Of a stretch of DNA of 64,000 bases, positions 42,665 through 52,306 are shown one piece after another; the first letter of the stretch is position 1, and the number at the start of each line of letters is the position of its first letter. The position numbers were made by a program, and so were the translations under genes. The stretch lies in assembly GCF_003323715.1 (NCBI RefSeq), contig NZ_QOIN01000019.1:1-64000 (forward strand), read 5' to 3'. This DNA is from Streptomyces diacarni. GTDB taxonomy: Bacteria; Actinomycetota; Actinomycetes; Streptomycetales; Streptomycetaceae. The notes under the pieces were generated by a model. The model made no database searches and was not told the origin of the DNA. It was given only the letters and a program-made list of their open reading frames with translations.

Positions 42665-42749
42665 AGGGATCTCCAACAGGCATGCCGCGGCCACGGCAGG
42701 GCGCAGCGGCAGAAGGAAGAAAGGGGAAAGTGGGGTAAGAGCGAAAGGT

Positions 42750-43250
42750 TCAGCTGCCTGGAGGAGGGGGAGGGCTGCGGCCCCGGTGCGTGGGCTGCTG
42801 TTCTCCGTCCGGCACGTCACGGGCGCAGGACGTCGGCCACGGGCTCGGGGGTGCGGGACGGATGAGAGGCGCGGAGGGGAGCGCGGCCGCCGGATGGGGC
42901 GGGGAGTGCGGTCGCTCCCTGCCGCCGGCGGAGTGGGCCCACGCCGCGGCGGCGCGCGGGGCCGCGCACTCCTCGTCCGGCTGCGTGCACGCCTCCTCGA
43001 CGGGCGAGGCCGAGGGGACGGAGAAGGCCGAGGCGGCTGGAGAGGCCGAAGGGGCGGACGAGGCGGAGGCGGCAGCGAAGGCCGAGGTGGCGGAGACGGG
43101 TGCGGCAGGGGTGGGCCGCGGCCCGTTCCCCGTACCCGCGTCGCCGGCCAGGCCCGCCCAGAGCGCCAGGAAAGCCGCGAACAGGGCGAGAAGCGCCCTC
43201 ACCCGGCAGGCGCGGCCACGCGGTGGCGCGGGGCGCGACGTTCGGCTCAT
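42750..43250 (-). CDS. small secreted or membrane-anchored Ala/Ser/Pro-rich protein
   Basis: A 166-residue protein of unknown function. A basic n-region (MSRTSRPAPPRGRACRVR) is followed by one hydrophobic helix (ALLALFAAFLALWAGLAG) and then an Ala/Ser/Pro-rich extracytoplasmic part with two Cys (ACTQPDEECAAP). ATG at 43250 has a purine-rich GGGGCGGGGA upstream. It sits between the response-regulator gene and secDF, all leftward. Low-complexity composition means the frame could be fortuitous, but signal peptide, start and spacing agree. Confidence 0.5.
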   Translation of the reverse strand: MSRTSRPAPPRGRACRVRALLALFAAFLALWAGLAGDAGTGNGPRPTPAAPVSATSAFAAASASSAPSASPAASAFSVPSASPVEEACTQPDEECAAPRAAAAWAHSAGGRERPHSPPHPAAALPSAPLIRPAPPSPWPTSCARDVPDGEQQPTHRGRSPPPPPGS

Positions 43251-43347
43251 TCCCCGCCCCCTCCCTCGCAGCGGACTCGCACGGTGATGTCGGATCGTGT
43301 GCCGCACGCCGCGGCCCGTGGGGCGTACGCGGCGGGGCACCGGCGGC

Positions 43348-44004
43348 TCAGGGCTCGATCAGGCCGCACCGGATGGCGTAGCGGGTGAGCTCCAGACGGT
43401 CGCGCAGACCGAGCTTGTGCAGCAGGTTCGCCCGGTGCCGCTGCACCGTCTTGACGCTGATGAACAGCAGCGCGGCGATCTCCTTGGAGGAGTGCCCCTC
43501 CGCGACGAGCTTGAGGACCTCCTCCTCCCGCGCCGTGAGCACCTGGTCGGGCGATTCGTCGCCGCGGCGGACGTGTTCGAGGTAGGTGCGGATGAGCGCG
43601 GTCACGGCGCCCGGGTAGACGAACGGTTCGTCGCGCATCGCGGCACGGCAGGCGGCGACCAGGTCGCGGTCGGCGACCGACTTGAGGACGTAGCCCGAGG
43701 CTCCGGCCTTCAGCGCCTGGAAGAAGTACTGCTCGTTGTCGTGCATCGTCAGCATCAGCGTCCGCACGCCCGGCTTGAGCGCCGACAGCTCCCGCGCCGC
43801 CTGCAGCCCGGTCATCCGGGGCATGGCGACGTCGAGCACCGCGAGGTCGAACTCCTCGGTGCGCGCCAGAGCGAGGGCCTCGGCCCCGTCACCCGCCTCG
43901 GCCACGACCTTCAGGTCCGGCTCGCCGTCCAGGATCAGGCGCACGCCGCGGCGGACGAGGGTGTGGTCGTCGGCGAGGAGGATCCGGACCTGGTTGTCAG
44001 ACAT
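43348..44004 (-). CDS. NarL/LuxR-type response regulator
   Basis: A 218-residue two-component regulator. Receiver domain: acidic pair in ILLADDHTLVRRGVR, phospho-acceptor Asp in LAVLDVAMPRMTG, Thr/Lys switch residues in LMLTMHD and YVLKSVADRDL. Output: LuxR helix-turn-helix LTAREEEVLKLVAEGHSSKEIAALLFISVKTVQRHRANLL. ATG at 44004 overlaps the kinase stop by 8 bp, so the pair is co-translated. Target genes are unknown; the small secreted protein and SecDF follow downstream in the same direction. Confidence 0.95.
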   Translation of the reverse strand: MSDNQVRILLADDHTLVRRGVRLILDGEPDLKVVAEAGDGAEALALARTEEFDLAVLDVAMPRMTGLQAARELSALKPGVRTLMLTMHDNEQYFFQALKAGASGYVLKSVADRDLVAACRAAMRDEPFVYPGAVTALIRTYLEHVRRGDESPDQVLTAREEEVLKLVAEGHSSKEIAALLFISVKTVQRHRANLLHKLGLRDRLELTRYAIRCGLIEP

Positions 44005-44959
44005 GGGCGGGGCGCTTTCCTGTGGTGGGGACGGTCAGCCGGATCCGGGTCCCGCCGCCAGGGGCGGGGGTGATGTCCAGGTGAGAGCCGATGAGCAGGG
44101 CACGCTCGCGCATTCCGCGGATGCCGGCGCCTTCCGTGGCCACGCCCATACCGCGGCCGTTGTCGGTGACGGAGAGGACGACCGTCTCGCCCGTGCGGTC
44201 CACGGCCACCTCGGCGCGGTCGGCTCCGGAGTGGCGGGCCACGTTGGTCAGACCCTCCTGGGCGATGCGGTAGAGGACCAGTTCCGTCTCCCAGTCCAGC
44301 GGCGGCAGGTCGGTGGCCAGACGGCGCTGTACGCCCAGCCCGGTGTGGGTGGCGAAGTCGCCGGCGAGAGAGGTCAGGGCGCTGACCAGACCGAGGTCCT
44401 CGAGGACCCCGGGGCGCAGCCTGCGTGCCAGCCGGCGGACCTCGTCCAGGCTGTCCCTCGTGGTCTCCTGGGCCAGCAGGAGGTCCTCGCGCAGCGGTTC
44501 GGGCGCGCGGTCCGCCGCCCGCTTGAGCTCCAGCAGCACGGCGGTCATGCTCTGGCCGACCTCGTCGTGGAGTTCCTGGGCGATCCGGCGCCGTTCGCTC
44601 TCCTGCGCCACGAGGGCGCGGGCGCTGCTGGTCGCACGCTCGCTCTCCAGCCGGTCGAGCATCGCGTTGAAGGTGCGGATCAGCTCGGCGATCCCGCCGG
44701 GTCCCGGAACGGGCAGCCGCTGTCCCGGCCGCAGCAGGTCGACGGTCGTCATCAGCCGCGTCAGCCGGTCCAGCGGGGCGAGTCCGACGCGCAGCAGCGC
44801 CGCGTTGGCGACCAGCATCACGGCCAGGCCGCCCAGCAGGATCAGCGCCTCGGTCAGCACCACGGGGACGGAGACGGTCACGGGGGCCCACAGCAGCAAT
44901 GCCGTGGCGGTGCCGAGCACCACGGCATTGAGGGCGAAGATCCGCCAGAACAGGGACAC
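43997..44959 (-). CDS. sensor histidine kinase (HisKA_3 type)
   Basis: A 320-residue membrane kinase: two helices near the N-terminus (IFALNAVVLGTATALLLWA and LTEALILLGGLAVMLVANAALL) with almost no external loop, then a HAMP-like segment (LAPLDRLTRLMTTVDLLRPGQRL). The dimerisation helix with the phosphoryl His is ESERRRIAQELHDEVGQS; the ATPase part has DNGRGMG and GIRGMRERALLIGS. The near-absence of a sensor domain implies sensing in or near the membrane. Start uncertain: GTG at 44959 or 44968 share one GGAGG; ATG at 45007 is also possible. Confidence 0.9.
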   Translation of the reverse strand: MSLFWRIFALNAVVLGTATALLLWAPVTVSVPVVLTEALILLGGLAVMLVANAALLRVGLAPLDRLTRLMTTVDLLRPGQRLPVPGPGGIAELIRTFNAMLDRLESERATSSARALVAQESERRRIAQELHDEVGQSMTAVLLELKRAADRAPEPLREDLLLAQETTRDSLDEVRRLARRLRPGVLEDLGLVSALTSLAGDFATHTGLGVQRRLATDLPPLDWETELVLYRIAQEGLTNVARHSGADRAEVAVDRTGETVVLSVTDNGRGMGVATEGAGIRGMRERALLIGSHLDITPAPGGGTRIRLTVPTTGKRPAHV

Positions 44960-45278
44960 CGGGCTCACGCCTCCTTCTTCGCGGGTACGGCACCCACTAT
45001 CCGTCATCGCCGTGCGGGCACGGCGCACGCCCACCCGCCCGGAGTGCTCGACCGTTCGCCCCCGAAGCCCGCCGGACCTGCGCCGATGGCCCCGGCTCAG
45101 GGCCGCCGACGCGCCTGCCCTTCGACCCGGGCCGGTGCAGATGGGTCCTGATCCGCGGCGGATATGGGTGCCGCGCCCCATGGGACTTTCCGCCCGCATC
45201 GGTCACGGTGGAATGGCGGCACAGCAGTGCCGCAGCACCGACCGGGCGCCACGCCCCACCCGCAGACAAGGAACCGCC
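44960..45278. other. divergent intergenic region between the kinase and the first TraR/DksA gene
   Basis: 319 bp. It contains a small perfect hairpin GCCGTGC-GG-GCACGGC (45009-45024) near the kinase start. I see no clear promoter for either gene. No credible coding frame. Confidence 0.5.
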
Positions 45279-45602
45279 ATGTCGTTCGAGACAGCCCGGC
45301 CCGCCGCTGCCGCACGGCTCACCACACAGGAGGCCGGCCAGCGCCTCGAACACGAGCGCAACGCACGCCTCACCCAGCTGAAGGCTCTCGACGCGGCCGG
45401 CTCCGACGCGGACGCCCACCTCGGCTCCGTGCAGAAGGAGGCCATCGAGCGCGTACTGGCGGAGATCGAAGCCGCTTTCGGAAGGGTGCACGCCGGCACC
45501 TACGGAACCTGCATGTCCTGCGCGAAGACCATTCCGGCTGAGCGTCTTGAGATCCTTCCCTACGTCCGTTTCTGCGTCGGCTGCCAGGGCCGTGTGAACT
45601 GA
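45279..45602 (+). CDS. TraR/DksA-type C4 zinc-finger protein 1
   Basis: A 107-residue protein with an N-terminal coiled-coil-like region (TTQEAGQRLEHERNARLTQLKALDAA, QKEAIERVLAEIEAAFGRV) and a C4 zinc finger CMSC-x17-CVGC. DksA/TraR proteins insert into the secondary channel of RNA polymerase and modulate initiation together with (p)ppGpp or alone. The DxxDxA tip motif of E. coli DksA is not clearly present; the turn reads DAAGSDADAHLG. ATG at 45279 follows AAGGAA. A second, longer paralogue begins 86 bp downstream, suggesting a two-protein module. Confidence 0.85.
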   Translation: MSFETARPAAAARLTTQEAGQRLEHERNARLTQLKALDAAGSDADAHLGSVQKEAIERVLAEIEAAFGRVHAGTYGTCMSCAKTIPAERLEILPYVRFCVGCQGRVN

Positions 45603-45687
45603 CCGCTTCCCGGCCCTCCGCGCTCTGTCCTCCAGATGACTCTCCCGCCTTCCGATGACTCTCCCGCCCTGTCCAAGGGGTGACGTG

Positions 45688-46059
45688 GTGCACAACACAT
45701 CCATCGACGACCGCAGGACCGCCCTGGGAGCGGACGACCTGGCGACGCTCGCCGCGAACCTGCGCGAGCAGCGGCTCTTCCGCCGCGAGCAGCTGCGCCG
45801 GCTCGCGGCGGCCCCCGCTCCCTGGAGAGGCCCGCGGCCCGGACGGCAGGTGGCGGCACAGGCCGAGGTCCGCCGCCAGCTCGCCGCCTGCGCCCGGATG
45901 GTTCTCGTCGACGTGGAGGCGGCGCTGCACCGGATGGAAGAGGGCTGCTACGGCACCTGCCACCTGTGCCGGCGTGCCATCGCGCTGGAACGCCTGATGA
46001 TCGTGCCGCAGGCCCGTTACTGCGGCCGCTGCCAGCAGGTGAGGGGAGGGGACCGATGA
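45688..46059 (+). CDS. TraR/DksA-type C4 zinc-finger protein 2
   Basis: A 123-residue paralogue of the preceding protein: helical N-terminus (DLATLAANLREQRLFRREQLRRLAAA) with a basic tip, then VEAALHRMEEGCYGTCHLC and CGRC as the C4 zinc finger (CHLC-x17-CGRC). Two adjacent GTG codons, 45685 and 45688, could start translation; the second has better spacing to AAGGGG. Its stop overlaps the MreB-like ATG (ATGA), so it is coupled to that gene. Role in transcription control is inferred from family. Confidence 0.82.
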   Translation: MHNTSIDDRRTALGADDLATLAANLREQRLFRREQLRRLAAAPAPWRGPRPGRQVAAQAEVRRQLAACARMVLVDVEAALHRMEEGCYGTCHLCRRAIALERLMIVPQARYCGRCQQVRGGDR

Positions 46060-46877
46060 CCGCCTCGCACCGGGTACCGCCCACGGGACCCGGCAGTGTC
46101 TGGCCGCTGTGCCTGCGGTGCTCGGGTGTCGCCCTCGATCTGGGCAGCGCCCGTACCCGCGCGCTGGTGGCGGGACGCCAGCGCGTTCTCGACGTGCCCA
46201 CGGTCGCTTTCCCCGGGACCTCGGCCAGCCGGCCCATCCAGCGGGGCACCATCGTGGACACGGCGGGAACGGCCCGGCTGCTCGACCGTATGCTCAGTCG
46301 CCGACTGCCCCGGTTCGGCCGGCCCCTGGTCGTGCTGACCGCTCCGGTGCTGGACGGGGTGGCCTACCGGAACGACGCGCGCACCGCGGTCGAGGTCCTG
46401 CGGCCGCGCACCGTGCTGACCATCCCCACCGCACGGGCCGTCGCGCTGGCCGCCGGAGCCGACCTGAGCCGCCCCCTGCTCGTCGTGGACATCGGTGCCC
46501 ATCTCACCGAAGCGGTGCTGCTGGCCCGGGGAGCGGTGTTCGACGCCCGCCGCGCCGCGCTGGGCACCGGCGACCTCGACGGGACGACCACCGCGACCCA
46601 GTTGATCGACGCGGTGGCCACCATGGTCGGGGCGATGCGCGAGCAGGACGGCACCTCGAACGCCGCGGACGCGCTCGAGCGGGGTGTCGTGCTGGCCGGG
46701 GGCGGCGCACTGTCCCCCGGCATCACCCCGCGCCTTGCCGAGGGGCTGGGTGCCCGCGTCACGGCGGTCCCCGCACCGCACACCGCGGCCGTCCGCGGCG
46801 CCGCCACCCTGCTGCGCTCCGCCCGCAACCACCCCTCCCTCAGGGGCACCGCACCGCCGGCCACACCGGCGAACTGA
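46056..46877 (+). CDS. short MreB-like actin-fold protein
   Basis: A 273-residue actin/Hsp70-fold protein nearest to MreB/Mbl. Phosphate-1 motif: VALDLGSARTRALVAGRQRVLDVPTVAF; interdomain/phosphate-2: LLVVDIGAHLTEAVLLARG; adenosine motif: VVLAGGGALSPGI. It is about 60-70 residues shorter than typical MreB, with the loss mainly in the first half. It begins with an unrelated proline/leucine segment having CLRC. ATG at 46056 overlaps the TraR-type gene. Many streptomycetes have Mbl-like short proteins linked to spore-wall synthesis; this one differs by its coupling to two zinc-finger proteins. Confidence 0.8.
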   Translation: MTASHRVPPTGPGSVWPLCLRCSGVALDLGSARTRALVAGRQRVLDVPTVAFPGTSASRPIQRGTIVDTAGTARLLDRMLSRRLPRFGRPLVVLTAPVLDGVAYRNDARTAVEVLRPRTVLTIPTARAVALAAGADLSRPLLVVDIGAHLTEAVLLARGAVFDARRAALGTGDLDGTTTATQLIDAVATMVGAMREQDGTSNAADALERGVVLAGGGALSPGITPRLAEGLGARVTAVPAPHTAAVRGAATLLRSARNHPSLRGTAPPATPAN

Positions 46878-46976
46878 CGCCCGGCCGCGGGGCCGCGACG
46901 CCACGAGACCGCCGAGCCACCGCGGGCTCCCCGAGACCGTGAGCCGCAACGGCATCGGATCGCCGCGGCCCGGGGC

Positions 46977-47006
46977 GCGGGGCCGCCGACGCCGTGGCGG
47001 CCCCGC
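46977..47006. terminator. 11-bp perfect convergent terminator
   Basis: GCGGGGCCGCC and GGCGGCCCCGC around an 8-nt loop, between the MreB-like gene and the leftward cytochrome oxidase unit. Confidence 0.7.
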
Positions 47007-47012
47007 CCCGTC

Positions 47013-47372
47013 TCAGCGGAGCCCGTCGAGAAAGCACGCGCCGGTGACCAGCGCGCCGCCCAGCAGCAGCGCGAGCGTCGCGCGGGCCAGGACCCGGCGC
47101 CGGAGCTGGAGGTAGCGGGCGGTGTACTCCTCGCGCAGTTCGGCGCAGCGCTCGGTGAGGCCGTGCAGCACGCGGCGGGTGAGGGCCATCCGGTCCGCGG
47201 TGTAGAGGCGTACGACCTCCTCCCGCTGTCCGGCGGTGAGCCAGGGCATGCGCGCGGCGAAGGCCTCGGCCTGTGCCTCGGCTTCGCCGCGTTCGGCCTG
47301 GAGCAGCAGGTATCCCTCGATCCGGTTGATGTCCGCCGCGGTCTGCCGCGCGGTGGGGGCGGTGGCGCGCAC
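47013..47372 (-). CDS. small helical membrane protein downstream of ctaD
   Basis: A 119-residue protein starting at GTG 47372, five bases after the ctaD stop. Mostly charged helix (INRIEGYLLLQAERGEAEAQAEAFAARMPWLTAGQREEVVRLYTADRM) with a C-terminal hydrophobic segment (ATLALLLGGALVTGACFL). Helical, amphipathic then one TM helix. Its tight spacing to ctaD and convergent terminator support a real co-transcribed gene. Function unknown; an oxidase-associated factor is possible. Confidence 0.65.
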   Translation of the reverse strand: MRATAPTARQTAADINRIEGYLLLQAERGEAEAQAEAFAARMPWLTAGQREEVVRLYTADRMALTRRVLHGLTERCAELREEYTARYLQLRRRVLARATLALLLGGALVTGACFLDGLR

Positions 47373-47377
47373 CGGTC

Positions 47378-49117
47378 TCAGTCCCGGTCCTGGTCGCGGC
47401 CGAGCGGTGGTGCGACACCCGCGCCGGGTTCGACGGCGTCGCGGCGGCCTGCCCACTCCGCCTGGTCGAGTTGGGAGACCTCGGGGTGGTGGAAGTCGAA
47501 GGCGGGCGACTCGGAGCGTACGCGTGGCAGCGCCAGGAAGTTGTGGCGCGGGGGCGGACAGGAGGTGGCCCATTCGAGGGAGCGGCCGTAGCCCCACGGA
47601 TCGTCGTGGTCCACGACGGGGGCGGTCCTGGCGGTCTTCCACACGTTGAACAGGAACGGCAGCGTCGAGGCGCCGAGCAGGAAGGCGCCGATGCTGGAGA
47701 GGGTGTTGAGCGCGGTGAACCCGTCGGCGTCCAGGTAGTCGGCGTACCGGCGGGGCATGCCTTCCGCGCCGAGCCAGTGCTGGACCAGGAAGGTCAGGTG
47801 GAATCCGACGAACAGAAGCCAGAAGTGGACCTTCCCCCAGTACTCGTCGAGCATTTTGCCCGTGAACTTCGGCCACCAGAAGTAGAAGCCGGCGAACATG
47901 GCGAAGACGACCGTGCCGAAGACGACGTAGTGGAAGTGCGCGACGACGAAGTAGGAGTCGGAGACGTGGAAGTCCATCGGCGGGGAGGCCAGCAGCACGC
48001 CCGTCAGCCCGCCGAACAGGAACGTCACCAGGAAGCCCGTGGTCCACAGCATGGGCGTCTCGAAGGACAGCGAACCCTTCCACATGGTGCCGATCCAGTT
48101 GAAGAACTTCACACCGGTCGGTACCGCGATGAGGAACGAGAGGAAGGAGAAGAACGGCAGTAGTACGCCCCCGGTGACGAACATGTGGTGGGCCCACACC
48201 GTCACCGACAGCCCGGCGATGGCGATGGTGGCCCCGATCAGTCCGACGTATCCGAACATCGGCTTGCGGGCGAAGACGGGGATGATCTCGGAGACGATGC
48301 CGAAGAAGGGCAGCGCGATGATGTAGACCTCGGGGTGCCCGAAGAACCAGAAGAGGTGCTGCCACAGCAGCGGCCCGCCGTTCTCGGCGCTGTAGACGTT
48401 CGCGCCGAACTTGCGGTCGGCCTCCAGCGCGAACAGCGCGGCGGCCAGCACGGGGAAGGCCATGAGCACCAGGACGCTGGTGAGCAGGACGTTCCAGGTG
48501 AAGATCGACATCCGGAACATGGTCAGCCCCGGGGCACGCATGCAGATGATGGTGGTCGCGAAGTTGACGGCGCCCAGGATCGTGCCGAAGCCGGAGAGCG
48601 CCAGGCCCATCACCCACAGATCGGCGCCCAAACCGGGGGAGCGGATGGCGTCGGAGAGCGGGGTGTAGGCGAACCAGCCGAAGTCGGCGGCGCCCTGCGG
48701 GGTGAGGAACCCGGCGATGGCGATGAGCCCGCCGAACAGGTACAGCCAGTAGGAGAGCATGTTCAGCCGGGGGAAGGCCACGTCGGGGGAGCCGATCTGC
48801 AACGGCATGATGGCGTTGGCGAATCCGGCGAACAGGGGCGTGGCGAAGAAGAGCATCATCACGGTGCCGTGCATCGTGAAAGCCTGGTTGTACTGCTCGT
48901 TGGAGAGCACCTGCGTGCCGGGGCGTGCGAGCTCCGCCCGCATCAACAGCGCCATCAACCCGCCCAGCAGGAAGAAGACGAACGCGCTGATCATGTACAG
49001 CGAGCCGATCTTCTTGTGGTCCGTCGTGGTGAGCCACGCGACCACGACGTTTCCGGGCTTCCGCTGCCGAGGCTCCCGAGGCGTGTGTGCCTCCGTCGCC
49101 TCCGTGTGTACTGCCAC
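47378..49117 (-). CDS. ctaD: cytochrome c oxidase subunit I (aa3 type), solitary copy
   Basis: A 579-residue, 12-helix haem-copper oxidase subunit. Key residues: haem a His in [10 protein letters not shown], Cu-B His-Tyr pair in [13 protein letters not shown] (HPEVY, Tyr-linked), the HH pair in [12 protein letters not shown], and haem ligands in [14 protein letters not shown] at 49117 has GCGGAAG upstream and precedes [10 protein letters not shown] then the TTTDHKKIG family start. No ctaC, ctaE, ctaF or qcr genes adjoin, so it is probably a second, alternative subunit I. The C-terminal tail past TM12 ([24 protein letters not shown]) matches actinobacterial forms. Confidence 0.95.
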   Translation of the reverse strand: MAVHTEATEAHTPREPRQRKPGNVVVAWLTTTDHKKIGSLYMISAFVFFLLGGLMALLMRAELARPGTQVLSNEQYNQAFTMHGTVMMLFFATPLFAGFANAIMPLQIGSPDVAFPRLNMLSYWLYLFGGLIAIAGFLTPQGAADFGWFAYTPLSDAIRSPGLGADLWVMGLALSGFGTILGAVNFATTIICMRAPGLTMFRMSIFTWNVLLTSVLVLMAFPVLAAALFALEADRKFGANVYSAENGGPLLWQHLFWFFGHPEVYIIALPFFGIVSEIIPVFARKPMFGYVGLIGATIAIAGLSVTVWAHHMFVTGGVLLPFFSFLSFLIAVPTGVKFFNWIGTMWKGSLSFETPMLWTTGFLVTFLFGGLTGVLLASPPMDFHVSDSYFVVAHFHYVVFGTVVFAMFAGFYFWWPKFTGKMLDEYWGKVHFWLLFVGFHLTFLVQHWLGAEGMPRRYADYLDADGFTALNTLSSIGAFLLGASTLPFLFNVWKTARTAPVVDHDDPWGYGRSLEWATSCPPPRHNFLALPRVRSESPAFDFHHPEVSQLDQAEWAGRRDAVEPGAGVAPPLGRDQDRD

Positions 49118-49313
49118 CTTCCGCCCTCTTCCCGTGTCCTGATGCCCGTTGCGGACTGTTCGCCGGGCGCGGCCGGAAGCGGGGGATTGAAGCGCGGCGC
49201 GTCGCCCTCGCACGTGGGGCGCGCCCAGCAGTGCTCGCGGGCAACTACAGCGTGTCCCGGCCTCCCGCGCGCTCATTCGGCCATTCGTGGGCGCGCAGGA
49301 GGCCGGGGGCGGA

Positions 49314-50669
49314 TCAGCCGTCCACCGTGTGGCGGTCGGCCACGGTGAGCGCCTTGTCCAGGGCCTCCAGGCCCTCTCGCGCCTCGTCGGCGCTGATGGT
49401 GCACGGCGGTACGACGTGCAGACGGTGGTAGTTGGTCATCGGGATCATCCCGCCGGCCTTGCAGGCGGCGACGAGCTCCGTCATGGCGGCGCTCGTGCCC
49501 CCGTACGGGGCCAGCGGCTCCTTCGTCGCCCGGTCGCCGACCAGGTCCAGGGCCCAGAAGACGCCCATGCCCCGCACCTCGCCGACGCAGGGGTGGCGCT
49601 CAGCCAGCTCGCGCAGCCCCGGGCCCAGCACGGTCTCGCCGATCAGGTCCGCGTTCTCCACCACGCCCTCGTCCTTCATGACGTTGATCGTGGCGACGGC
49701 CGCCGCGGTGGCCAGCGGGTGGCCCGAGTACGTGAGCCCGCCGGGGAAGGGCCGTTCGGCGAAGGTGTCGGCGATCCGGTCGCCCAGCGCGACGCCGCCC
49801 AGCGGCACGTAGCCGGAGTTGACGCCCTTGGCGAAGGTCATCAGGTCGGGGACGACGCCGTCGCGTTCGATGGCGAACCACCGTCCTGTGCGCCCGAAAC
49901 CGGCCATGACCTCGTCCGCGACGAAGACGATGCCGTACCGGTCGGCCAGCGCCCGCACGCCTGCCAGGTAGCCGGGCGGCGGCGGCATGATGCCCGCCGT
50001 ACCCGGCACGGACTCCAGCACGATCGCGGCGAAGGAGTCGGGCCCCTCGAAGGCGATGACCTCTTCCAGGTGCCGCAGCGCCCGCTCGGTCTCCTCCTCG
50101 GGGCTGCTGGAGTGGAAGGGGGAGCGGTAGGGGAAGGGACCGAAGAAGTGGACGGTGCCGGCGGCCCCGTAGTCGTTGGGCCAGCGGCGCGGGTCCCCGG
50201 TGAGGTTGATGGCCGTGCTCGTGCCGCCGTGGTACGAGCGGTAGCCCGAGAGCACCTTGTAGCGCCCGGTGTGCAGGCGGGCCATGCGCACGGCGTGCTC
50301 GATGGCGTCGGCGCCGCCGTTGGTGAAGAACACCTTGTCGAGCGCGCCGGGGGTCAGCTCGCAGATCAGCCGGGCGGCCTCCGAGCGCTGGTCGTTGACG
50401 TGTTGCGGGGCGATGGTGCACAGCCGGTCGGCCTGCGCCTTGATGGCCTCGACCACCCGGGGGTGCTGGTGTCCGATGTTGGTGTTGACCAGCTGGCTGG
50501 AGAAGTCCAGATACCTGGTGCCCTCGCCGTCCCAGACATAGCTGCCGCGTGCCGCGGAGACGACCATGGGGTCGATCCGGGCCTGGGCCGACCAGGAGTG
50601 GAAGACGTGGGCGCGGTCGAGCTCGTACGCGCGTGCCGCGGCGGCGGTGTCGATGAGGGGTTCGGTCAT
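49314..50669 (-). CDS. class III aminotransferase (beta-alanine/omega-amino acid type)
   Basis: A 451-residue PLP-dependent enzyme moving an amino group from an omega- or beta-amino acid to a keto acid. PLP features: [14 protein letters not shown] (phosphate loop), GYRSYHGGT, the Asp in [13 protein letters not shown] and the Schiff-base Lys in [14 protein letters not shown] at 50669 gives [19 protein letters not shown]. It is followed upstream in the same operon by methylmalonate-semialdehyde dehydrogenase, with 43 bp between them. Together they convert, for example, beta-alanine to malonate semialdehyde and acetyl-CoA, or 3-aminoisobutyrate to propionyl-CoA, as in pyrimidine or valine breakdown. 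Confidence 0.9.
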   Translation of the reverse strand: MTEPLIDTAAAARAYELDRAHVFHSWSAQARIDPMVVSAARGSYVWDGEGTRYLDFSSQLVNTNIGHQHPRVVEAIKAQADRLCTIAPQHVNDQRSEAARLICELTPGALDKVFFTNGGADAIEHAVRMARLHTGRYKVLSGYRSYHGGTSTAINLTGDPRRWPNDYGAAGTVHFFGPFPYRSPFHSSSPEEETERALRHLEEVIAFEGPDSFAAIVLESVPGTAGIMPPPPGYLAGVRALADRYGIVFVADEVMAGFGRTGRWFAIERDGVVPDLMTFAKGVNSGYVPLGGVALGDRIADTFAERPFPGGLTYSGHPLATAAAVATINVMKDEGVVENADLIGETVLGPGLRELAERHPCVGEVRGMGVFWALDLVGDRATKEPLAPYGGTSAAMTELVAACKAGGMIPMTNYHRLHVVPPCTISADEAREGLEALDKALTVADRHTVDG

Positions 50670-50712
50670 GCGGGTGCTCTCTTTCCGCGGGTGCTCTCTT
50701 CCGCGAGAGGTG

Positions 50713-52215
50713 TCAGACGTTCTGCGGGAAGCCGAGGTCGATGCCGCCGTGGCTCGGGTCGAGCCAGCGCGAGGTGACGACCTTGCCGCGCGTGTAGAAG
50801 TGCACGCCCTCGGCACCGTGCGCGTGGGTGTCACCGAACAGGGAGCTCTTCCAGCCGCCGAAGGAGTAGTAGGCCATGGGCACCGGCACCGGCACGTTGA
50901 TGCCCACCATGCCGACCTCGACCTCGTTTTGGAACCTGCGGGCCGCGCCGCCGTCGTTGGTGAAGATGGCGGTGCCGTTGCCGTACGGGTTGGCGTTGAC
51001 CAGCTCCAGCGCCTCGTCGTAGGACTCGACGCGCAGCACCGAGAGCACCGGGCCGAAGATCTCGTCCGTGTAGACGGACATGTCCGGTGTCACGTGGTCG
51101 ACGAGGGTCGGCCCGAGCCAGAAGCCCTCGGTGCCGCCGTCGGCCGTCACCTCGCGGCCGTCCACGACGAGGGTGGCGCCCTGCTCGGCACCGGCCTGGA
51201 CGTAGGAGGCGACCTTGTCGCGGTGGGCGCCCGTGACGAGTGGGCCCATGTCGCAGCCCCGCCGCCCGTCGCCGGTCCGCAGCGCCGTGGCGCGCGCGGC
51301 GATCTTCGCCACCAGCTCGTCGGCGATGTTCCCGACGGCGACGAGGGCGCTGACGGCCATGCAGCGTTCACCGGCCGAGCCGAAGCCCGCGTTGACGGCG
51401 GCGTCGGCGGCCACGTCCAGGTCCGCGTCGGGCAGGACGACCATGTGGTTCTTCGCGCCGCCCAGCGCCTGGGCGCGCTTGCCCGCCGCGGTGCCGCGCT
51501 CGTAGACGTACCGGGCGATCGGGGTGGAGCCGACGAAGGAGACCGCCTTGATGTCCGGGTGGTCGCACAGCGCGTCCACGGCCGTCTTGTCGCCGTGGAC
51601 GACGTTGAAGACGCCGTCGGGCAGCCCCGCCTCGGCCCACAGCGCCGCGAGCCAGTTGGCGGCAGACGGGTCCTTCTCGGACGGCTTGAGGATCACCGTG
51701 TTGCCCGTCGCGACGGCCACGGGGAAGAACCACATCGGGACCATGGCGGGGAAGTTGAACGGGCTGATGACCGCGACCGGGCCCAGCGGCTGCCGGATGG
51801 AGGCCACATCCACCTTCGTGGAGGCGTTCTCCGTCATCCCGCCCTTCATCAGGTGCGCGATGCCGCAGGCGAACTCCACGACCTCCAGACCGCGGGTGAC
51901 CTCGCCCAGCGCGTCGTCGAGCACCTTGCCGTGCTCGGCGGTGATGATCCGGGCCAGCTCCCCCTTGCGGGCGTTGAGCAGCTCACGGAACGCGAAGAGC
52001 ACCTGGGTGCGCTTCGCCAGCGAGGTGTCGCGCCAGGCCGGGAACGCCGCACGGGCCGCGGCGACCGCCGTCGCGACGTCGTCCTCGGTGGCCAGCGCCA
52101 CGTTCTTGGTGGCCTCACCGGTCGCCGGGTCGAAGACCTCGCTCGTGCGGGTGGCGGCGGGCAGGAACTCCTCGCCGCCGACCCAGTGCGGAATCGTCGT
52201 GACAGTCGTGCTCAT
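50713..52215 (-). CDS. mmsA: methylmalonate-semialdehyde dehydrogenase (CoA-acylating)
   Basis: A 500-residue aldehyde dehydrogenase of the MmsA/IolA branch, which releases CO2 and forms propionyl- or acetyl-CoA using NAD and CoA. Marks: PFNFPAMVPMWFFPVAVATGNT, KPSEKDP, FVGSTPIARYVYERG, and nucleophile Cys in AGERCMAVSALV. The branch-specific absence of the usual general-base Glu near NHMVVLPDAD is apparent (KNHMVVLPDADLD). ATG at 52215 follows GGGAGGTCC. First gene of the operon; a PucR regulator is divergent. iol genes are not adjacent, so amino-acid/pyrimidine use is likelier than inositol. Confidence 0.93.
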   Translation of the reverse strand: MSTTVTTIPHWVGGEEFLPAATRTSEVFDPATGEATKNVALATEDDVATAVAAARAAFPAWRDTSLAKRTQVLFAFRELLNARKGELARIITAEHGKVLDDALGEVTRGLEVVEFACGIAHLMKGGMTENASTKVDVASIRQPLGPVAVISPFNFPAMVPMWFFPVAVATGNTVILKPSEKDPSAANWLAALWAEAGLPDGVFNVVHGDKTAVDALCDHPDIKAVSFVGSTPIARYVYERGTAAGKRAQALGGAKNHMVVLPDADLDVAADAAVNAGFGSAGERCMAVSALVAVGNIADELVAKIAARATALRTGDGRRGCDMGPLVTGAHRDKVASYVQAGAEQGATLVVDGREVTADGGTEGFWLGPTLVDHVTPDMSVYTDEIFGPVLSVLRVESYDEALELVNANPYGNGTAIFTNDGGAARRFQNEVEVGMVGINVPVPVPMAYYSFGGWKSSLFGDTHAHGAEGVHFYTRGKVVTSRWLDPSHGGIDLGFPQNV

Positions 52216-52306
52216 CCAGGACCTCCCAAGCCCGTGCGGCCGGGACTCTCCGCGGGCCGCACGGGCCACTATGGGCGCCGAGAGGGCTGCCGTTCTCCTG
52301 CACAGC

